Source: Ignavibacteriales bacterium (GTDB taxonomy: Bacteria; Bacteroidota; Ignavibacteria; Ignavibacteriales; Ignavibacteriaceae). Taken from it: DNA of 64,000 bases. Location: NCBI GenBank assembly GCA_016707585.1, contig JADJHL010000012.1, positions 1 through 64,000 on the forward strand, read 5' to 3'. Both the position numbers and the translations under genes were made by a program. Below are positions 29,655 through 39,096 of this stretch, piece after piece (position 1 is the first letter of the stretch; each line of letters starts with the position of its first letter). Below the pieces are notes generated by a model, which was not told where the DNA came from, searched no databases, and saw nothing but the letters and a program-made list of their open reading frames with translations.

Positions 29655-29840
29655 TTAAAGTCCGTATTAAAAAATGATTTTGAAAATCTATTATGATATA
29701 TTATCGAATAAATCAAAAACATTTTAATCTTGATATCACGTCTATTTTGAATAATCTATAAATATTTAGCCTATTGTATCATAAACTTTAATTTTTTAGC
29801 TCGTTTAATCACTATAATGCTTAATATCTATACTTAAATC

Positions 29841-29873
29841 TTTGGAAGATTGGGCTGTTTAGTGTTAAATTTG
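29841..29873 (+). promoter_or_regulatory. TTTG-N21-TAAATTTG promoter
   Basis: TTTG at 29841-29844 and TAAATTTG at 29866-29873 match the Bacteroidota-type consensus, with transcription expected to begin about 30 bases before the ATG at 29911. Confidence 0.6.
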
Positions 29874-29910
29874 CGCCAGTTTTTAAATCGAATCAGAATA
29901 GGATAAAGGA

Positions 29911-30597
29911 ATGCTCACAAAACAAAAAAAACTTTCGAGAAAAGAAATAAAAGAAGATAAACTTGTAGAATACTATTACAGATCTCAATCTTTTTTTGAA
30001 GAAAACAAGAACAAGATATTTATGTTTCTTGGTGTTATCGTAGTTGCGGTTGCTGCTATTGCCTGGTATTTAAGTTATAGAAGCAGCCAAAATGAACAAG
30101 CAGGAATTCTAATATCCAAGGTAATGGATACTTATGATGCAGGTGATTTTCTTGGAGCAATTGAAGGTAACAAAGATGCTAAGGTTTTGGGACTAAAAGA
30201 GATTGTAGCACAATATGGTAGTTCAGAAAATGGTGAAATTGCAAAGATTTATTTAGCTGATTGTTATGCAAATCTTGGTAAACCTGAAGAAGCCGTAAAA
30301 TATTATGAAGATTACAGTGGCGATATTGATATTTATAAAGCTGCAGCTTTAGCTGGTCAGGCAAGTTATTTTGCATTTAAAAATGAAAAAGAAAAAGCTG
30401 CTGAGTTTTACGATAAAGCATCCAAAGTATCTAAAACAAATGCTATGAATGCTGATTATACATTTCAGGCAGCAGTAAATTATTTTGAAGCAGGAGAGAA
30501 AGAACAAGCTAAAAACCTCTTCCAAACAATAAAAGATGAGTATAAAACCTCGATGGTTTTCTCTCAAGTTGATAGATATCTCACTTTACTGAATTAA
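29911..30597 (+). CDS. Membrane-anchored TPR protein
   Basis: 228 residues. A charged cytoplasmic N-terminus ('KLSRKEIKEDKLVEYYYRSQ') precedes one membrane helix (about 37-55, 'FMFLGVIVVAVAAIAWYL'). A periplasmic part with several TPRs follows ('GEIAKIYLADCYANLGKPEE', 'ADYTFQAAVNYFEAGEKEQA'). This layout matches the YfgM-like family that works with the SecYEG translocon and periplasmic chaperones; that role here is inferred. It has its own promoter (29841) and terminator (30621), so it is probably transcribed alone. Confidence 0.7.
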   Translation: MLTKQKKLSRKEIKEDKLVEYYYRSQSFFEENKNKIFMFLGVIVVAVAAIAWYLSYRSSQNEQAGILISKVMDTYDAGDFLGAIEGNKDAKVLGLKEIVAQYGSSENGEIAKIYLADCYANLGKPEEAVKYYEDYSGDIDIYKAAALAGQASYFAFKNEKEKAAEFYDKASKVSKTNAMNADYTFQAAVNYFEAGEKEQAKNLFQTIKDEYKTSMVFSQVDRYLTLLN

Positions 30598-30620
30598 GGG
30601 ATTTTGATAGATTTTCATTA

Positions 30621-30648
30621 AAAACCGTGAAGAAATTCACGGTTTTTT
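30621..30648 (+). terminator. Rho-independent terminator
   Basis: Inverted repeat AAAACCGTGAA / TTCACGGTTTT with a short loop and trailing T, 23 bases after the membrane-anchored TPR gene and just before the efp promoter. Confidence 0.8.
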
Positions 30649-30673
30649 GTCAAAAATCGTTAAAAAGCGTTTC

Positions 30674-30704
30674 TTGACATTACAAACATCTATCTCTATT
30701 TTTT
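30674..30704 (+). promoter_or_regulatory. Candidate promoter for efp-accB-accC
   Basis: TTGACA at 30674-30679, then 17 bases, then TATTTTTTT from 30697. This fits a sigma70-type layout and leaves about 37 bases to the efp ATG. Confidence 0.45.
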
Positions 30705-30740
30705 TCAAGTCAATTATTAACAATTTAAACTCAGAGATTT

Positions 30741-31304
30741 ATGGCAGATACCTCAGATTTCCGAAATGGTCTAATCATTAGATATAAAAATGAACCATTT
30801 GTAATTACAGAATTTCAGCACGTTAAACCTGGCAAAGGTGGCGCTTTTGTGCGTAGTACACTTAAAAATTTAAAAACAGGTAAAGTGCTTGATAATACTT
30901 TTAGATCAGGCGAATCAATAGAAATTATTCGTGTTGAAAGAAAAAAATTCCAATATCTTTTCCGTGAAGCAGAGTTTTTAGTTCTAATGGATAATGAAAC
31001 TTATGAACAAATAAATGTTCCGGTTTTGCTTTTTGGTGATGCTGTTGATTATTTAAAAGGAAGTGAAGAAATAGAAATTTTATTTAATGGCGATGATATT
31101 ATTACCGTTGAACCTCCAATTTTTGCTTTCTTAAAAGTTTCCGAAACTGAACCTGGTTTTAGAGGTAACACTGCAACAAATGCATTTAAACCTGCAAAGT
31201 TAGAATCTGGTGCTACTGTAAATGTTCCTTTATTTGTAAATGTTGATGATCTTTTGAAAGTTGATACACGTACAGGGGAATATGTTGAAAGAGTAAAATC
31301 CTAA
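30741..31304 (+). CDS. efp: Elongation factor P
   Basis: 187 residues with three beta-barrel domains as in other EF-P. The tip loop 'KPGKGGAFVR' carries Lys32, the residue modified in many bacteria, at the standard place. The final part is the OB domain ending 'VDTRTGEYVERV'. EF-P enters the ribosomal E site and relieves stalling at proline runs. No lysyl-modification gene is in this window. It is followed 16 bases later by accB and accC, a widely conserved order. Very confident. Confidence 0.95.
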   Translation: MADTSDFRNGLIIRYKNEPFVITEFQHVKPGKGGAFVRSTLKNLKTGKVLDNTFRSGESIEIIRVERKKFQYLFREAEFLVLMDNETYEQINVPVLLFGDAVDYLKGSEEIEILFNGDDIITVEPPIFAFLKVSETEPGFRGNTATNAFKPAKLESGATVNVPLFVNVDDLLKVDTRTGEYVERVKS

Positions 31305-31319
31305 TCAAAGGAAAATAAA

Positions 31320-31775
31320 ATGGATCTAAACCTGATAAAAAAGCTTATTAAAATTCTTGAAACAAGTGATGTAACAGATCTTGAAGTTGAAGAAAATGGT
31401 ACAAGAGTTAAACTAGCAAAAAAAGTTAGGATTGCTCAAACTGTAGCAATTCCTCAAGCTGCACCTGTAAACAATCAAACATCAATTTCTGTTGTTAAAA
31501 CAGATGAGAAGAAAGTTGTTGATGAAAATGCAGGTTTACACGAAATCAAATCGCCAATTGTAGGAACTTTTTATAGAGCTCCTGCGCCTGATGCTGATTC
31601 TTATGTCCAAGTTGGTGATAATGTTTCAGTTGGTTCTGTTTTATGTATAGTTGAAGCAATGAAATTGATGAATGAAATTGAAAGTGATATAAGCGGAAAA
31701 ATTGTTAAGATTTTAGTTGAAAATGGTAAACCTGTTGAATACAATCAACCATTGTTTTTAATACAAAAAAGTTAA
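31320..31775 (+). CDS. accB: Acetyl-CoA carboxylase biotin carboxyl carrier protein
   Basis: 151 residues. The biotin site is 'EAMKLMNEI' with Lys115, in the C-terminal half-barrel. The N-terminal 70 residues contain the typical helix 'LNLIKKLIKILETSDV' and a linker with Ala/Pro/Val. It carries the carboxyl group from biotin carboxylase to the carboxyltransferase in the first step of fatty-acid synthesis. It starts 16 bases after efp with AAAGGAAAA before the ATG, and is followed 22 bases later by accC. Very confident. Confidence 0.95.
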   Translation: MDLNLIKKLIKILETSDVTDLEVEENGTRVKLAKKVRIAQTVAIPQAAPVNNQTSISVVKTDEKKVVDENAGLHEIKSPIVGTFYRAPAPDADSYVQVGDNVSVGSVLCIVEAMKLMNEIESDISGKIVKILVENGKPVEYNQPLFLIQKS

Positions 31776-31796
31776 TCTAAAAAGATTTGAGATATT

Positions 31797-33137
31797 GTGT
31801 TTAAAAAAATTTTAATTGCTAATCGTGGTGAAATTGCTCTTCGAATAATCAGAACTTGCAAAGAACTTGGAATTAAAACTGTTGCTGTTTATTCTGAAGC
31901 TGATAAAGAATCACTACATGTTACTTTTGCAGATGAAGCAGTTTGCATAGGTCCGCCACCCGGAAAAGAAAGCTATCTAAAAATACCGTCCATCATTTCT
32001 GCTGCACAAATTACGGGTGCAGATGCAATTCATCCCGGGTATGGTTTTTTAGCTGAGAATGCTGATTTTTCTGAAATCTGTAACGAATCTAACATAACTT
32101 TTATTGGTCCATCACCAACCATGATAAGATCGATGGGTGATAAGTCTTTTGCTAAAGATACGATGAGAAAAAATGGTGTTCCTGTAATTCCAGGTAGTGA
32201 TGGTGTTATTACTGAAATTAGTGAAGCTATAAAAGTTGCACACCAGGTTGGATTTCCTGTAATTGTAAAAGCATCTGCTGGCGGTGGCGGAAAAGGAATG
32301 CGTATTGTTTGGGAAGAAAATGAATTTGAAAAAGCTTTTCAAACTGCTCAAACTGAAGCTGGTGCAGCATTCAATAATTCTGATGTTTATATCGAAAAGT
32401 ATTTAGAAAATCCCAGACACGTTGAAATACAAGTAATGGGCGATAAATTTGGAAATGTTTATCATTATGGTGAACGTGATTGTTCAGTGCAACGAAGGCA
32501 TCAGAAACTTATTGAAGAATCTCCATCTCCCGCACTTGATGAAGCACTTAGAAAAAAAATGGGTGATACAGCTGTACTTGCTGCAAAGTCAGTAAACTAT
32601 CTTGGTGCAGGTACAATAGAGTTCTTGTTAGATAAACATAAGAATTTTTATTTTATGGAAATGAATACAAGAATTCAGGTTGAGCATCCGGTAACAGAAA
32701 CTGTTTATAATGTTGATCTTGTAAGACAACAAATTTTAGTAGCTGCAGGGCAAAAAATTGATACACCGCCAAATCCTCCATCAGGACACAGCATTGAGTT
32801 TAGAATAAATGCAGAAGATCCTGATCATGATTTTAGACCTTCACCTGGTAAAATAACCTCTCTTAATTATCCAGGCGGTTTTGGTGTTAGGGTTGATTCA
32901 CATATTTACCAGTCTTACACAATTCCACCTTATTATGATTCTTTAGTTGCAAAACTTATTGTGTGGGGCAAAACTAGAGAGCGTGCAATTGCAAGGGGTA
33001 AACGTGCATTGGAAGAATTTGTAATTGAAGGAATAAAAACTACAATTCCATTTCATCTAAAAGTTTTAGAAGATCCAAGATTTATTAGTGGTAATTTTGA
33101 TACAGGTTTTTTAGAAAAATTTAACGCAGATAATTAG
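31797..33137 (+). CDS. accC: Biotin carboxylase subunit of acetyl-CoA carboxylase
   Basis: 446 residues with a GTG start (31797), followed by 'FKKILIANRGEIALRIIRTC', the exact family beginning. The ATP-grasp glycine loop 'KASAGGGGKGMRIV', 'ERDCSVQRRHQKLIEESPS' and 'MNTRIQVEHPVTE' are all present. The enzyme carboxylates biotin on AccB with ATP and bicarbonate. The carboxyltransferase genes (accA/accD) are not in this window. It is in the efp-accB-accC unit. Very confident. Confidence 0.96.
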   Translation: MFKKILIANRGEIALRIIRTCKELGIKTVAVYSEADKESLHVTFADEAVCIGPPPGKESYLKIPSIISAAQITGADAIHPGYGFLAENADFSEICNESNITFIGPSPTMIRSMGDKSFAKDTMRKNGVPVIPGSDGVITEISEAIKVAHQVGFPVIVKASAGGGGKGMRIVWEENEFEKAFQTAQTEAGAAFNNSDVYIEKYLENPRHVEIQVMGDKFGNVYHYGERDCSVQRRHQKLIEESPSPALDEALRKKMGDTAVLAAKSVNYLGAGTIEFLLDKHKNFYFMEMNTRIQVEHPVTETVYNVDLVRQQILVAAGQKIDTPPNPPSGHSIEFRINAEDPDHDFRPSPGKITSLNYPGGFGVRVDSHIYQSYTIPPYYDSLVAKLIVWGKTRERAIARGKRALEEFVIEGIKTTIPFHLKVLEDPRFISGNFDTGFLEKFNADN

Positions 33138-33179
33138 TTTTATTTAATTACATTTACAGAAAATTTTTACGAGGATAAA

Positions 33180-33560
33180 ATGAGTATTCCAAATAATTTA
33201 AAATATACAAAAGAACACGAGTGGGTTTTAATTGAGGGAAATATCGGTACAATTGGAGTTACAGATTATGCACAAGGTGAGCTTGGCGATGTTGTTTTTG
33301 TTGATATCGATCCAGCAATTTCTGCTATAAAAAAAGGTGATTCTATTGGTACAATTGAAGCAGTAAAAACTGTTAGCGATATTTTTGCACCATTTACAGG
33401 CAAAGTTATAGAGCTTAATGAATCTCTTAAAGATAATCCAGAAGTAGTTAATTCTGATCCTTATGGACAGGGCTGGATGTTAAAAGTAGAAATAAGTGAT
33501 GTTTCTGAACTTAGTGATTTACTTGATTCAACTTCTTATCAGGCTTTAATAGGCCAATAA
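33180..33560 (+). CDS. gcvH: Glycine cleavage system H protein
   Basis: 126 residues, the usual length. The lipoyl Lys63 lies in 'GTIEAVKTVSDI', flanked by the typical 'YTKEHEWV' start and 'NPEVVNSDPYGQGWMLKVEI' end. H protein carries the aminomethyl group between the P and T proteins. The partner genes gcvP and gcvT are not in the window, so the gene stands alone behind accC (42 bases) and may also serve in lipoate transfer. A hairpin terminator follows at 33581. Very confident. Confidence 0.95.
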   Translation: MSIPNNLKYTKEHEWVLIEGNIGTIGVTDYAQGELGDVVFVDIDPAISAIKKGDSIGTIEAVKTVSDIFAPFTGKVIELNESLKDNPEVVNSDPYGQGWMLKVEISDVSELSDLLDSTSYQALIGQ

Positions 33561-33580
33561 TAATATTCTTTGAAAACTTT

Positions 33581-33619
33581 AAAAACAAAATCTGGGAAAG
33601 CTAGATTTTGTTTTTTTTA
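33581..33619 (+). terminator. Hairpin terminator after gcvH
   Basis: Stem AAAAACAAAATCT (33581-33593) pairs with AGATTTTGTTTTT (33603-33615), with a nine-base loop and trailing T. It ends the efp-accB-accC-gcvH series. Confidence 0.75.
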
Positions 33620-33639
33620 TTTTAAATTAAAAATAAAAT

Positions 33640-35181
33640 ATGCAACCAGCAGAAAAAATTTTAATAATTGATTTTGGTTCACAGTTTACGCAGCTAATAA
33701 CAAGAAGAGTAAGAGAAGCAAATGTTTACTCAGAAATTCACTCGCACAAAATAACTTTAGAAGAAGTTAAAAATTTTAATCCTGCGGGAATCATTCTTTC
33801 CGGTGGACCGATGAGTGTTTATGATTCTGATGCTCCTGATTTAGATGAAGAAATGTTAAAAATTAATGTTCCTGTTTTAGGGATTTGTTACGGGCTTCAG
33901 ATTATTAGCAAAAAACTTGGTGGAAAAGTTGAACCTGCAAAAGACAGAGAGTATGGTAGAGCTATTCTAAATATCATTGAAACCTCACCATTGCTTACAG
34001 ATGTAAATGTTCAATCACAAGTTTGGATGAGTCACGGTGATTTTCTGACGGAACTACCTGAAGGATTTAAAGTAATTGCTAAGTCAGATCACTCCCCAAT
34101 TGGTGCTGCTGAAAATATTGCGAGAAAAATATTTGGCGTGCAGTTTCATCCTGAAGTTATCCATACTGATGAAGGTAAGAAGATTATTCAGAATTTTTTA
34201 TTTAATATTTGTAAATGTAAAGGTGATTGGACATCGCATAATTTTATAGAAAAAAGTATTGCTGAGATTAAAAACAATGTTGGAAATGCAAAAGTTATTT
34301 GTGCTTTAAGTGGTGGTGTTGATTCCACAGTAGCTGCAGTGCTTGTTAAAAAAGCTATTGGTGATAATCTGATTTGCATTCATATTGATAATGGGTTGAT
34401 GCGTAAAAATGAAAGTGCAGAGATTAAAAAAGTTTTCGATGAAAAATTAAATCTTAATCATATCCATATAAATGCTTCAGAGAAATTTTTAACTAAACTA
34501 AAAAACATTTCTGATCCTGAACAGAAAAGAAAAATAATTGGCAATACGTTTATCGAAGTCTTTGAAGAAGAAGCAAAAAAAATCACTGGGGCAAAATATC
34601 TTGTGCAAGGCACTTTATATCCAGATGTAATTGAATCTGTATCGGTTAAAGGTGCTTCTGCAACAATTAAAACTCATCATAACGTTGGTGGATTACCGGA
34701 AAAAATGAACTTGAAATTGATCGAACCATTTAGAGCATTGTTTAAAGATGAAGTTAGAAATGTTGGAAGAGAACTAAATATACCTGAAGAATTTATTGAT
34801 CGTCATCCATTTCCGGGTCCTGGTTTAGCGGTTAGAATCCTTGGCTCTATTGATATTGAAAGACTTGATATTCTAAAAGAAGCTGATGATATTTATATCA
34901 GAGCAATAAAAGATGCTGGGATTTACGATAAAATTTGGCAAGCATTTGCCGTTCTTTTACCAATACAATCCGTTGGTGTTATGGGCGATGCTCGGACTTA
35001 TGAAAATGTGCTTGCATTGCGCGCTGTAACTTCTGTTGATGGAATGACAGCAGATTGGTATAACTTTGAACATAATTTTTTGTCAGATGTTTCTAATAAA
35101 ATAATCAATAAAGTTCGTGGTGTTAATCGAGTTGTTTACGATATAAGTTCTAAACCTCCTGCAACTATAGAGTGGGAATAA
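33640..35181 (+). CDS. guaA: GMP synthase (glutamine-hydrolysing)
   Basis: 513 residues. The N-terminal class I glutamine amidotransferase has Cys83 in 'GICYGLQII' and the 'QFHPEV' His/Glu pair. The ATP-pyrophosphatase P-loop is 'SGGVDSTVAAVL', and the C-terminal dimerisation domain ends 'YDISSKPPATIEWE'. It converts XMP to GMP with ATP and glutamine. The next gene begins at the very next base, so the two are translationally coupled. Very confident. Confidence 0.97.
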   Translation: MQPAEKILIIDFGSQFTQLITRRVREANVYSEIHSHKITLEEVKNFNPAGIILSGGPMSVYDSDAPDLDEEMLKINVPVLGICYGLQIISKKLGGKVEPAKDREYGRAILNIIETSPLLTDVNVQSQVWMSHGDFLTELPEGFKVIAKSDHSPIGAAENIARKIFGVQFHPEVIHTDEGKKIIQNFLFNICKCKGDWTSHNFIEKSIAEIKNNVGNAKVICALSGGVDSTVAAVLVKKAIGDNLICIHIDNGLMRKNESAEIKKVFDEKLNLNHIHINASEKFLTKLKNISDPEQKRKIIGNTFIEVFEEEAKKITGAKYLVQGTLYPDVIESVSVKGASATIKTHHNVGGLPEKMNLKLIEPFRALFKDEVRNVGRELNIPEEFIDRHPFPGPGLAVRILGSIDIERLDILKEADDIYIRAIKDAGIYDKIWQAFAVLLPIQSVGVMGDARTYENVLALRAVTSVDGMTADWYNFEHNFLSDVSNKIINKVRGVNRVVYDISSKPPATIEWE

Positions 35182-36051
35182 TTGGACGAAGAAAGAATAA
35201 AATATAAACTTAAACTTGCATCAATTTTTATCTCAGAAGGTAAAAATCTTCATGCAATTCAGATTTATAATAGCTTAATTCAAGAGACTGATCTTGAAGA
35301 TATTTATTATTTGCTTGCTGAATTATATGAGGATATTGGTTATATGAATGCAGGTGAAAAAATTCTTAATGAACTTTTGGAGTTAAAAGAAAATAAACCT
35401 GAAGTTGCAATGTATTTAGGTCAATATCTTCTTAGAAATTCTAAATGGCTTGAAGCTATTGAAGTATTAAGCTCACTATCAGATCAAATTCATTCAACAA
35501 ATTTTTTAATCGGCTATGCTTATTTAATGCTGGATCAATTTGAATCATCAAAAGAATATTTTACAAAGTACAGTTTGTGTAATGAAAGAGGAGAGTTAAA
35601 ACAAGAAGCTAATCTTTATCTAGCAAAAATTGAATATGAACTAAAAAATTATGATTCAGCTTTAACTTATGCCAAAGATGCACAATTTATTTACTCAGAG
35701 TTTTGGGAACTTAATTTAATTTTAGCAAAAGTATATTATTCGTTAAATATGTTTACGCATTCTGTTTTACCAATTGAAAAGGCAATCAAACTAAACCCCA
35801 AAGACACTGCCGTTTTAGAATTTGCTGGAAAGATTTATTTTCAGTTGGAAGAATTTAAAAAAGCTGAACACTATTTTTCGGAGTGCATCGAAAATAGTTC
35901 TGAAATTTCCGCTGAGATTTATACATTACTTGCAAAATCGTTTCTTAAACTATTAAAGGTTAAAGAAGCAAATCTTTTTGTTGATTTAGCACTTAAAATT
36001 GATCCAACATATAAACCGGCACTTGTGACTAAGGCTATTATTAATAAATAA
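35182..36051 (+). CDS. Tetratricopeptide-repeat protein
   Basis: 289 residues; the TTG start is the first codon after the guaA stop. It has no signal peptide. It consists of about seven TPR-like helical pairs ('LHAIQIYNSLIQETDLEDIY', 'LNLILAKVYYSLNMFTHSVL', 'FKKAEHYFSECIENSSEIS'). A cytoplasmic scaffold role is likely. It is followed nine bases later by an LpoA-like binding protein, so these two may work together. No more exact function can be given. Confidence 0.75.
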   Translation: MDEERIKYKLKLASIFISEGKNLHAIQIYNSLIQETDLEDIYYLLAELYEDIGYMNAGEKILNELLELKENKPEVAMYLGQYLLRNSKWLEAIEVLSSLSDQIHSTNFLIGYAYLMLDQFESSKEYFTKYSLCNERGELKQEANLYLAKIEYELKNYDSALTYAKDAQFIYSEFWELNLILAKVYYSLNMFTHSVLPIEKAIKLNPKDTAVLEFAGKIYFQLEEFKKAEHYFSECIENSSEISAEIYTLLAKSFLKLLKVKEANLFVDLALKIDPTYKPALVTKAIINK

Positions 36052-36059
36052 GAAATTTT

Positions 36060-37781
36060 ATGAAAAAAATCTTTTTACTTTTAATGATTTTTGGGCTCAT
36101 TGGTTACCCTCAAAATTTAACCGTGGATAATGATAAAGATTTTAATAGAGCTGTAGGTTTATATAATGCCAACAAATACTCCGACGCATTATCACTTTTT
36201 CAAAAAATAGCTAAACGAACAGAAAATAATTCTAAAATTACACCCTCATCTTTTTTTATTTACAAAATATTAGATGTCCAAAAAAAATATTCAGAAGTAG
36301 AAAAACAATCGAAAAGTTTTTTGCTTAGTTATCCGCAAAGCAAATATAGCAATGAGATTAAAATATTACTTCTTAAAAGTTTTATTGACCGCGAAGACTA
36401 TCAAAAAGCATTTAAGTATTCATTAGAATATTTAGATGGATCAAGCTCAATTGTCTTTAATAAAGAGCTGAAAAGTAATGCGGAAAAAATATCCACAAAT
36501 TACTTAAGCAGTTCTGAAGTTGAGATGTATTTTGAACAGTATTTGAACTCGACAAGTAAATCTTTTTTATTGTTGCTTTCAGGTAAAATATTACTGCGTG
36601 AAGGGGATATTCTAAATGCTTTAAAAAGATTTTCTGAGATAATTACTAAACATCCATCTTCGGATGAATATGTTGAAGCATTAGATCTTAAGAAACAATA
36701 CAGTAACCAATCAGAAAATGAATTTCCTGTAGTTGGTGTTATCCTTTCTTTAACTGATCAAAATGGACGTGAAATTGAATCAGCATCAGAAATATTAGAA
36801 GGGATTAAATATGCCTTTCACGAGTATAATACTGCACATAATGAAAAAGTTGGTATATCAATTAAAGATTTACAAAGGGATAAAAGTAAAGTCGAAAGTG
36901 TTCTCAGTGAATTAATAGCTGATAACAACACGCGCTGTATTATTGGCCCGGTTTTTAGCGATGATGTTCGCAGTTCGCTGGAGGCAATTAGTAGTTCTAA
37001 CCTTTGTCTTATTTCTCCCACTGCAACCGATGACGATTTGATTTCACTTTATAATAATTTTTATCAAGCAAATCCTTCACTATCAACAAGAGGAAAAATA
37101 TTTGCACAATATTTATACTTCGTAGAAAATAAAAGAAAATTGGCAGTCTTAAATGCGATCGAAGGTTATTCACCATTACTTGCTGCAAGTTTTACAAATG
37201 AATTTGAAAAACTTGGTGGAAAAATCATTGCCAAAGAAACATACAAGAGTAAAAGTTATTCTTTATCAGATCAGATTAACCGAATTTTATCAGTTGCAAA
37301 TTCGATTGAGGGGATTTATGCTCCAATATCTGATTCAAAAGATGCAACTGCAATTTTATCTCAAATGGTTCAAAGTGGTTTGAATATGGATTTGTATGGA
37401 AACCAGGATTGGTTTTTGGGTAAAGGATTTGAATCTTCATCAACAAGTGCAAATAAACTTACATTTGAGTCTGATTATTTTATAGATTTTAACGATCCAG
37501 ATTTTAAAAGCTTTTCTTCTTCGTTTAAGAAAATTACAGGTAAAGAAACTAACAGAAATGTTTTGTATGGTTATGATTCAGCCAAGTATTTATTAACTGT
37601 TATTAGAAATATTGATCCCACAAGAAGAAATATTAAAAATAAAATTGAATCAGGAATAAACGTAACTGGATTTCACAATAATATATCTTTTGACTATGAC
37701 AGGATTAATAAATATCTAAATATTGTAAGGTTTGATGATGGTGTTTTTAATTTAGTAGAAAAATTTCGTTCGGGAAAATAA
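36060..37781 (+). CDS. Periplasmic binding-fold protein with N-terminal TPRs (LpoA/LivJ-like)
   Basis: 573 residues. Signal peptide at 1-17. A TPR-like region at about 20-215 ('NRAVGLYNANKYSDALSLFQ') is followed by a type I periplasmic-binding fold ('VVGVILSLTDQNGREIESAS', 'CIIGPVFSDDVRSSLEAISS', 'LYGYDSAKYLLTVI'). Standing alone, without ABC permease genes, the order TPR plus binding fold resembles LpoA, the outer-membrane activator of peptidoglycan synthase, as well as LivJ-type receptors. No lipobox Cys is seen, which argues against a strict LpoA. The domains are clear; the role is uncertain. Confidence 0.75.
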   Translation: MKKIFLLLMIFGLIGYPQNLTVDNDKDFNRAVGLYNANKYSDALSLFQKIAKRTENNSKITPSSFFIYKILDVQKKYSEVEKQSKSFLLSYPQSKYSNEIKILLLKSFIDREDYQKAFKYSLEYLDGSSSIVFNKELKSNAEKISTNYLSSSEVEMYFEQYLNSTSKSFLLLLSGKILLREGDILNALKRFSEIITKHPSSDEYVEALDLKKQYSNQSENEFPVVGVILSLTDQNGREIESASEILEGIKYAFHEYNTAHNEKVGISIKDLQRDKSKVESVLSELIADNNTRCIIGPVFSDDVRSSLEAISSSNLCLISPTATDDDLISLYNNFYQANPSLSTRGKIFAQYLYFVENKRKLAVLNAIEGYSPLLAASFTNEFEKLGGKIIAKETYKSKSYSLSDQINRILSVANSIEGIYAPISDSKDATAILSQMVQSGLNMDLYGNQDWFLGKGFESSSTSANKLTFESDYFIDFNDPDFKSFSSSFKKITGKETNRNVLYGYDSAKYLLTVIRNIDPTRRNIKNKIESGINVTGFHNNISFDYDRINKYLNIVRFDDGVFNLVEKFRSGK

Positions 37782-37795
37782 TTGAAAGTTGGTAT

Positions 37796-38476
37796 ATGTC
37801 TAAAGTAAAAGATTTACCGTTAGACGATCGGCCCAGGGAAAAATTATTATTACGCGGGGCACAAAATTTAACTGATGCAGAACTTATTGCAATCTTACTG
37901 AGAACAGGAACTAAGGGAAAATCAGTAATTGCGATGGCGCAAGAAATAATATCAAAAGAAAATAATCTTGCCCAGCTTGCAAATAAATCAGCAGCAGATC
38001 TAATAAAAACATCTGGAGTTGGTAAAGATAAAGCAGCAACTCTTTTAGCAGCTTTTGAAATAAGCAGGAGAATATTATCACAAACAAAATGGTTCTCGCA
38101 AAAAAAAATTACTTCACCAGCTGATGTTGCAGAAATATTTATTCCGTTGTTAAGGGATGAAGTTAAAGAACAATTTGTTGTAGTATGTTTAAGTTCGGCA
38201 AATAAAATAATTAGATATGAAAAAATTTCACTTGGTAATTTAAATTCAAGTGTAGTGCATGCAAGAGAAATATTTAAAGTTGCAATTGAAAATAATTCGG
38301 CTAGTATAATTTTAATTCATAATCACCCAAGTGAAAACCCTGAACCAAGCAATGAAGATATTTCAATTACAAAAAAAATTGTTGAAGCCGGAAAGATAAT
38401 GGATATACCGGTTTTTGATCATATAATAATAGCAGGTAGTTCTTTTACAAGCTTTGTTGAAAGACGACTTATATAA
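37796..38476 (+). CDS. radC: RadC-family JAMM metalloprotein
   Basis: 226 residues. It begins 'MSKVKDLPLDDRPREKLLLR', typical of RadC. A helix-hairpin-helix region is at about 55-85, and the C-terminal JAMM motif His175-Asn-His-Pro lies in 'HNHPSENPEPSNED' with the third ligand Asp188. The motif is intact, so it should bind zinc. Despite the name, a direct role in DNA repair is not established. It starts 14 bases after the binding-protein gene. Confident. Confidence 0.93.
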   Translation: MSKVKDLPLDDRPREKLLLRGAQNLTDAELIAILLRTGTKGKSVIAMAQEIISKENNLAQLANKSAADLIKTSGVGKDKAATLLAAFEISRRILSQTKWFSQKKITSPADVAEIFIPLLRDEVKEQFVVVCLSSANKIIRYEKISLGNLNSSVVHAREIFKVAIENNSASIILIHNHPSENPEPSNEDISITKKIVEAGKIMDIPVFDHIIIAGSSFTSFVERRLI

Positions 38477-38782
38477 TTTAGCACAATGCAGATTATATTA
38501 ATTCAACCAATGGAAGTAGTTCCTTTTTCATCCTTTTGCATGATTGCATTAAATTGTTTAGTCTTATAGATTAGTTAAAAGATAAACTGAAAAGTATAAA
38601 TTGTAGTAAGTTTTTTTTTCGCCGACTAATTTGTCGTCTAAAAATGTGACATAGAATAAAATTTAGGTTTCTTTTAAATACATTTTTTATATAAATTTCG
38701 GTTAAGCAATCTGTTAATTCGAAATCACATTAAACAGTATTTCTAACAAATAATCACTAACCAATATATTCGGAGGTATCGA
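38477..38782. other. 306-base intergenic region
   Basis: Separates radC from the Lpp-like lipoprotein gene. It is AT-rich and contains a short GAC...GTC palindrome in CGCCGACTAATTTGTCGTC (about 38620-38638) and an AT-rich patch near 38684. A strong GGAGG at 38772-38776 precedes the lipoprotein ATG. I see no coding frame or tRNA. Confidence 0.55.
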
Positions 38783-39058
38783 ATGAACGTAACAAAATCA
38801 TTGAGAACTGCCGTTTTGTTCGGCGGTTTAGCACTAACAACTGCCTTTTTAAGCGGATGCGGTGGCTTGGATGAAGCTCAAATCAAAGAATTGAGCGATC
38901 TTAAAAGCGAAGTATCTTCATTAGAAGCAGAAGCAAACTCTTTAAGAGATGAAAGAGCTAAACTCGAAGCACAAATCGAAGCAACAAACAGAAAACTTGC
39001 TGAATGCGAAAAGCAAAAAGAAGAAGCAAGAGCTAACTTGGATAAATTACCAAAGTAA
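38783..39058 (+). CDS. Small Lpp-like coiled-coil lipoprotein
   Basis: 91 residues. A lipoprotein signal ends in Leu-Ser-Gly-Cys with Cys26 as the lipidated residue. After it, residues about 32-86 form a heptad coiled coil ('LSDLKSEVSSLEAEANSLRD', then 'LEAQIEATNRKLAECEKQ'), ending in Lys. The design recalls Braun's lipoprotein, which links outer membrane and peptidoglycan, although the sequence need not be related. The strong ribosome site (GGAGG, six bases before the ATG) suggests abundant expression. A LysM protein gene follows 38 bases later, which fits a cell-wall role. Confidence 0.7.
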   Translation: MNVTKSLRTAVLFGGLALTTAFLSGCGGLDEAQIKELSDLKSEVSSLEAEANSLRDERAKLEAQIEATNRKLAECEKQKEEARANLDKLPK

Positions 39059-39096
39059 TTAATTAATGATTTTAAAATTTATTTAGAGGAAAAATA

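Noticed and set aside
38600..38660. Possible small RNA or tRNA near the GAC/GTC palindrome
   Set aside because: The stem is short, there is no CCA end or conserved TPsiC-like loop, and no clear promoter.
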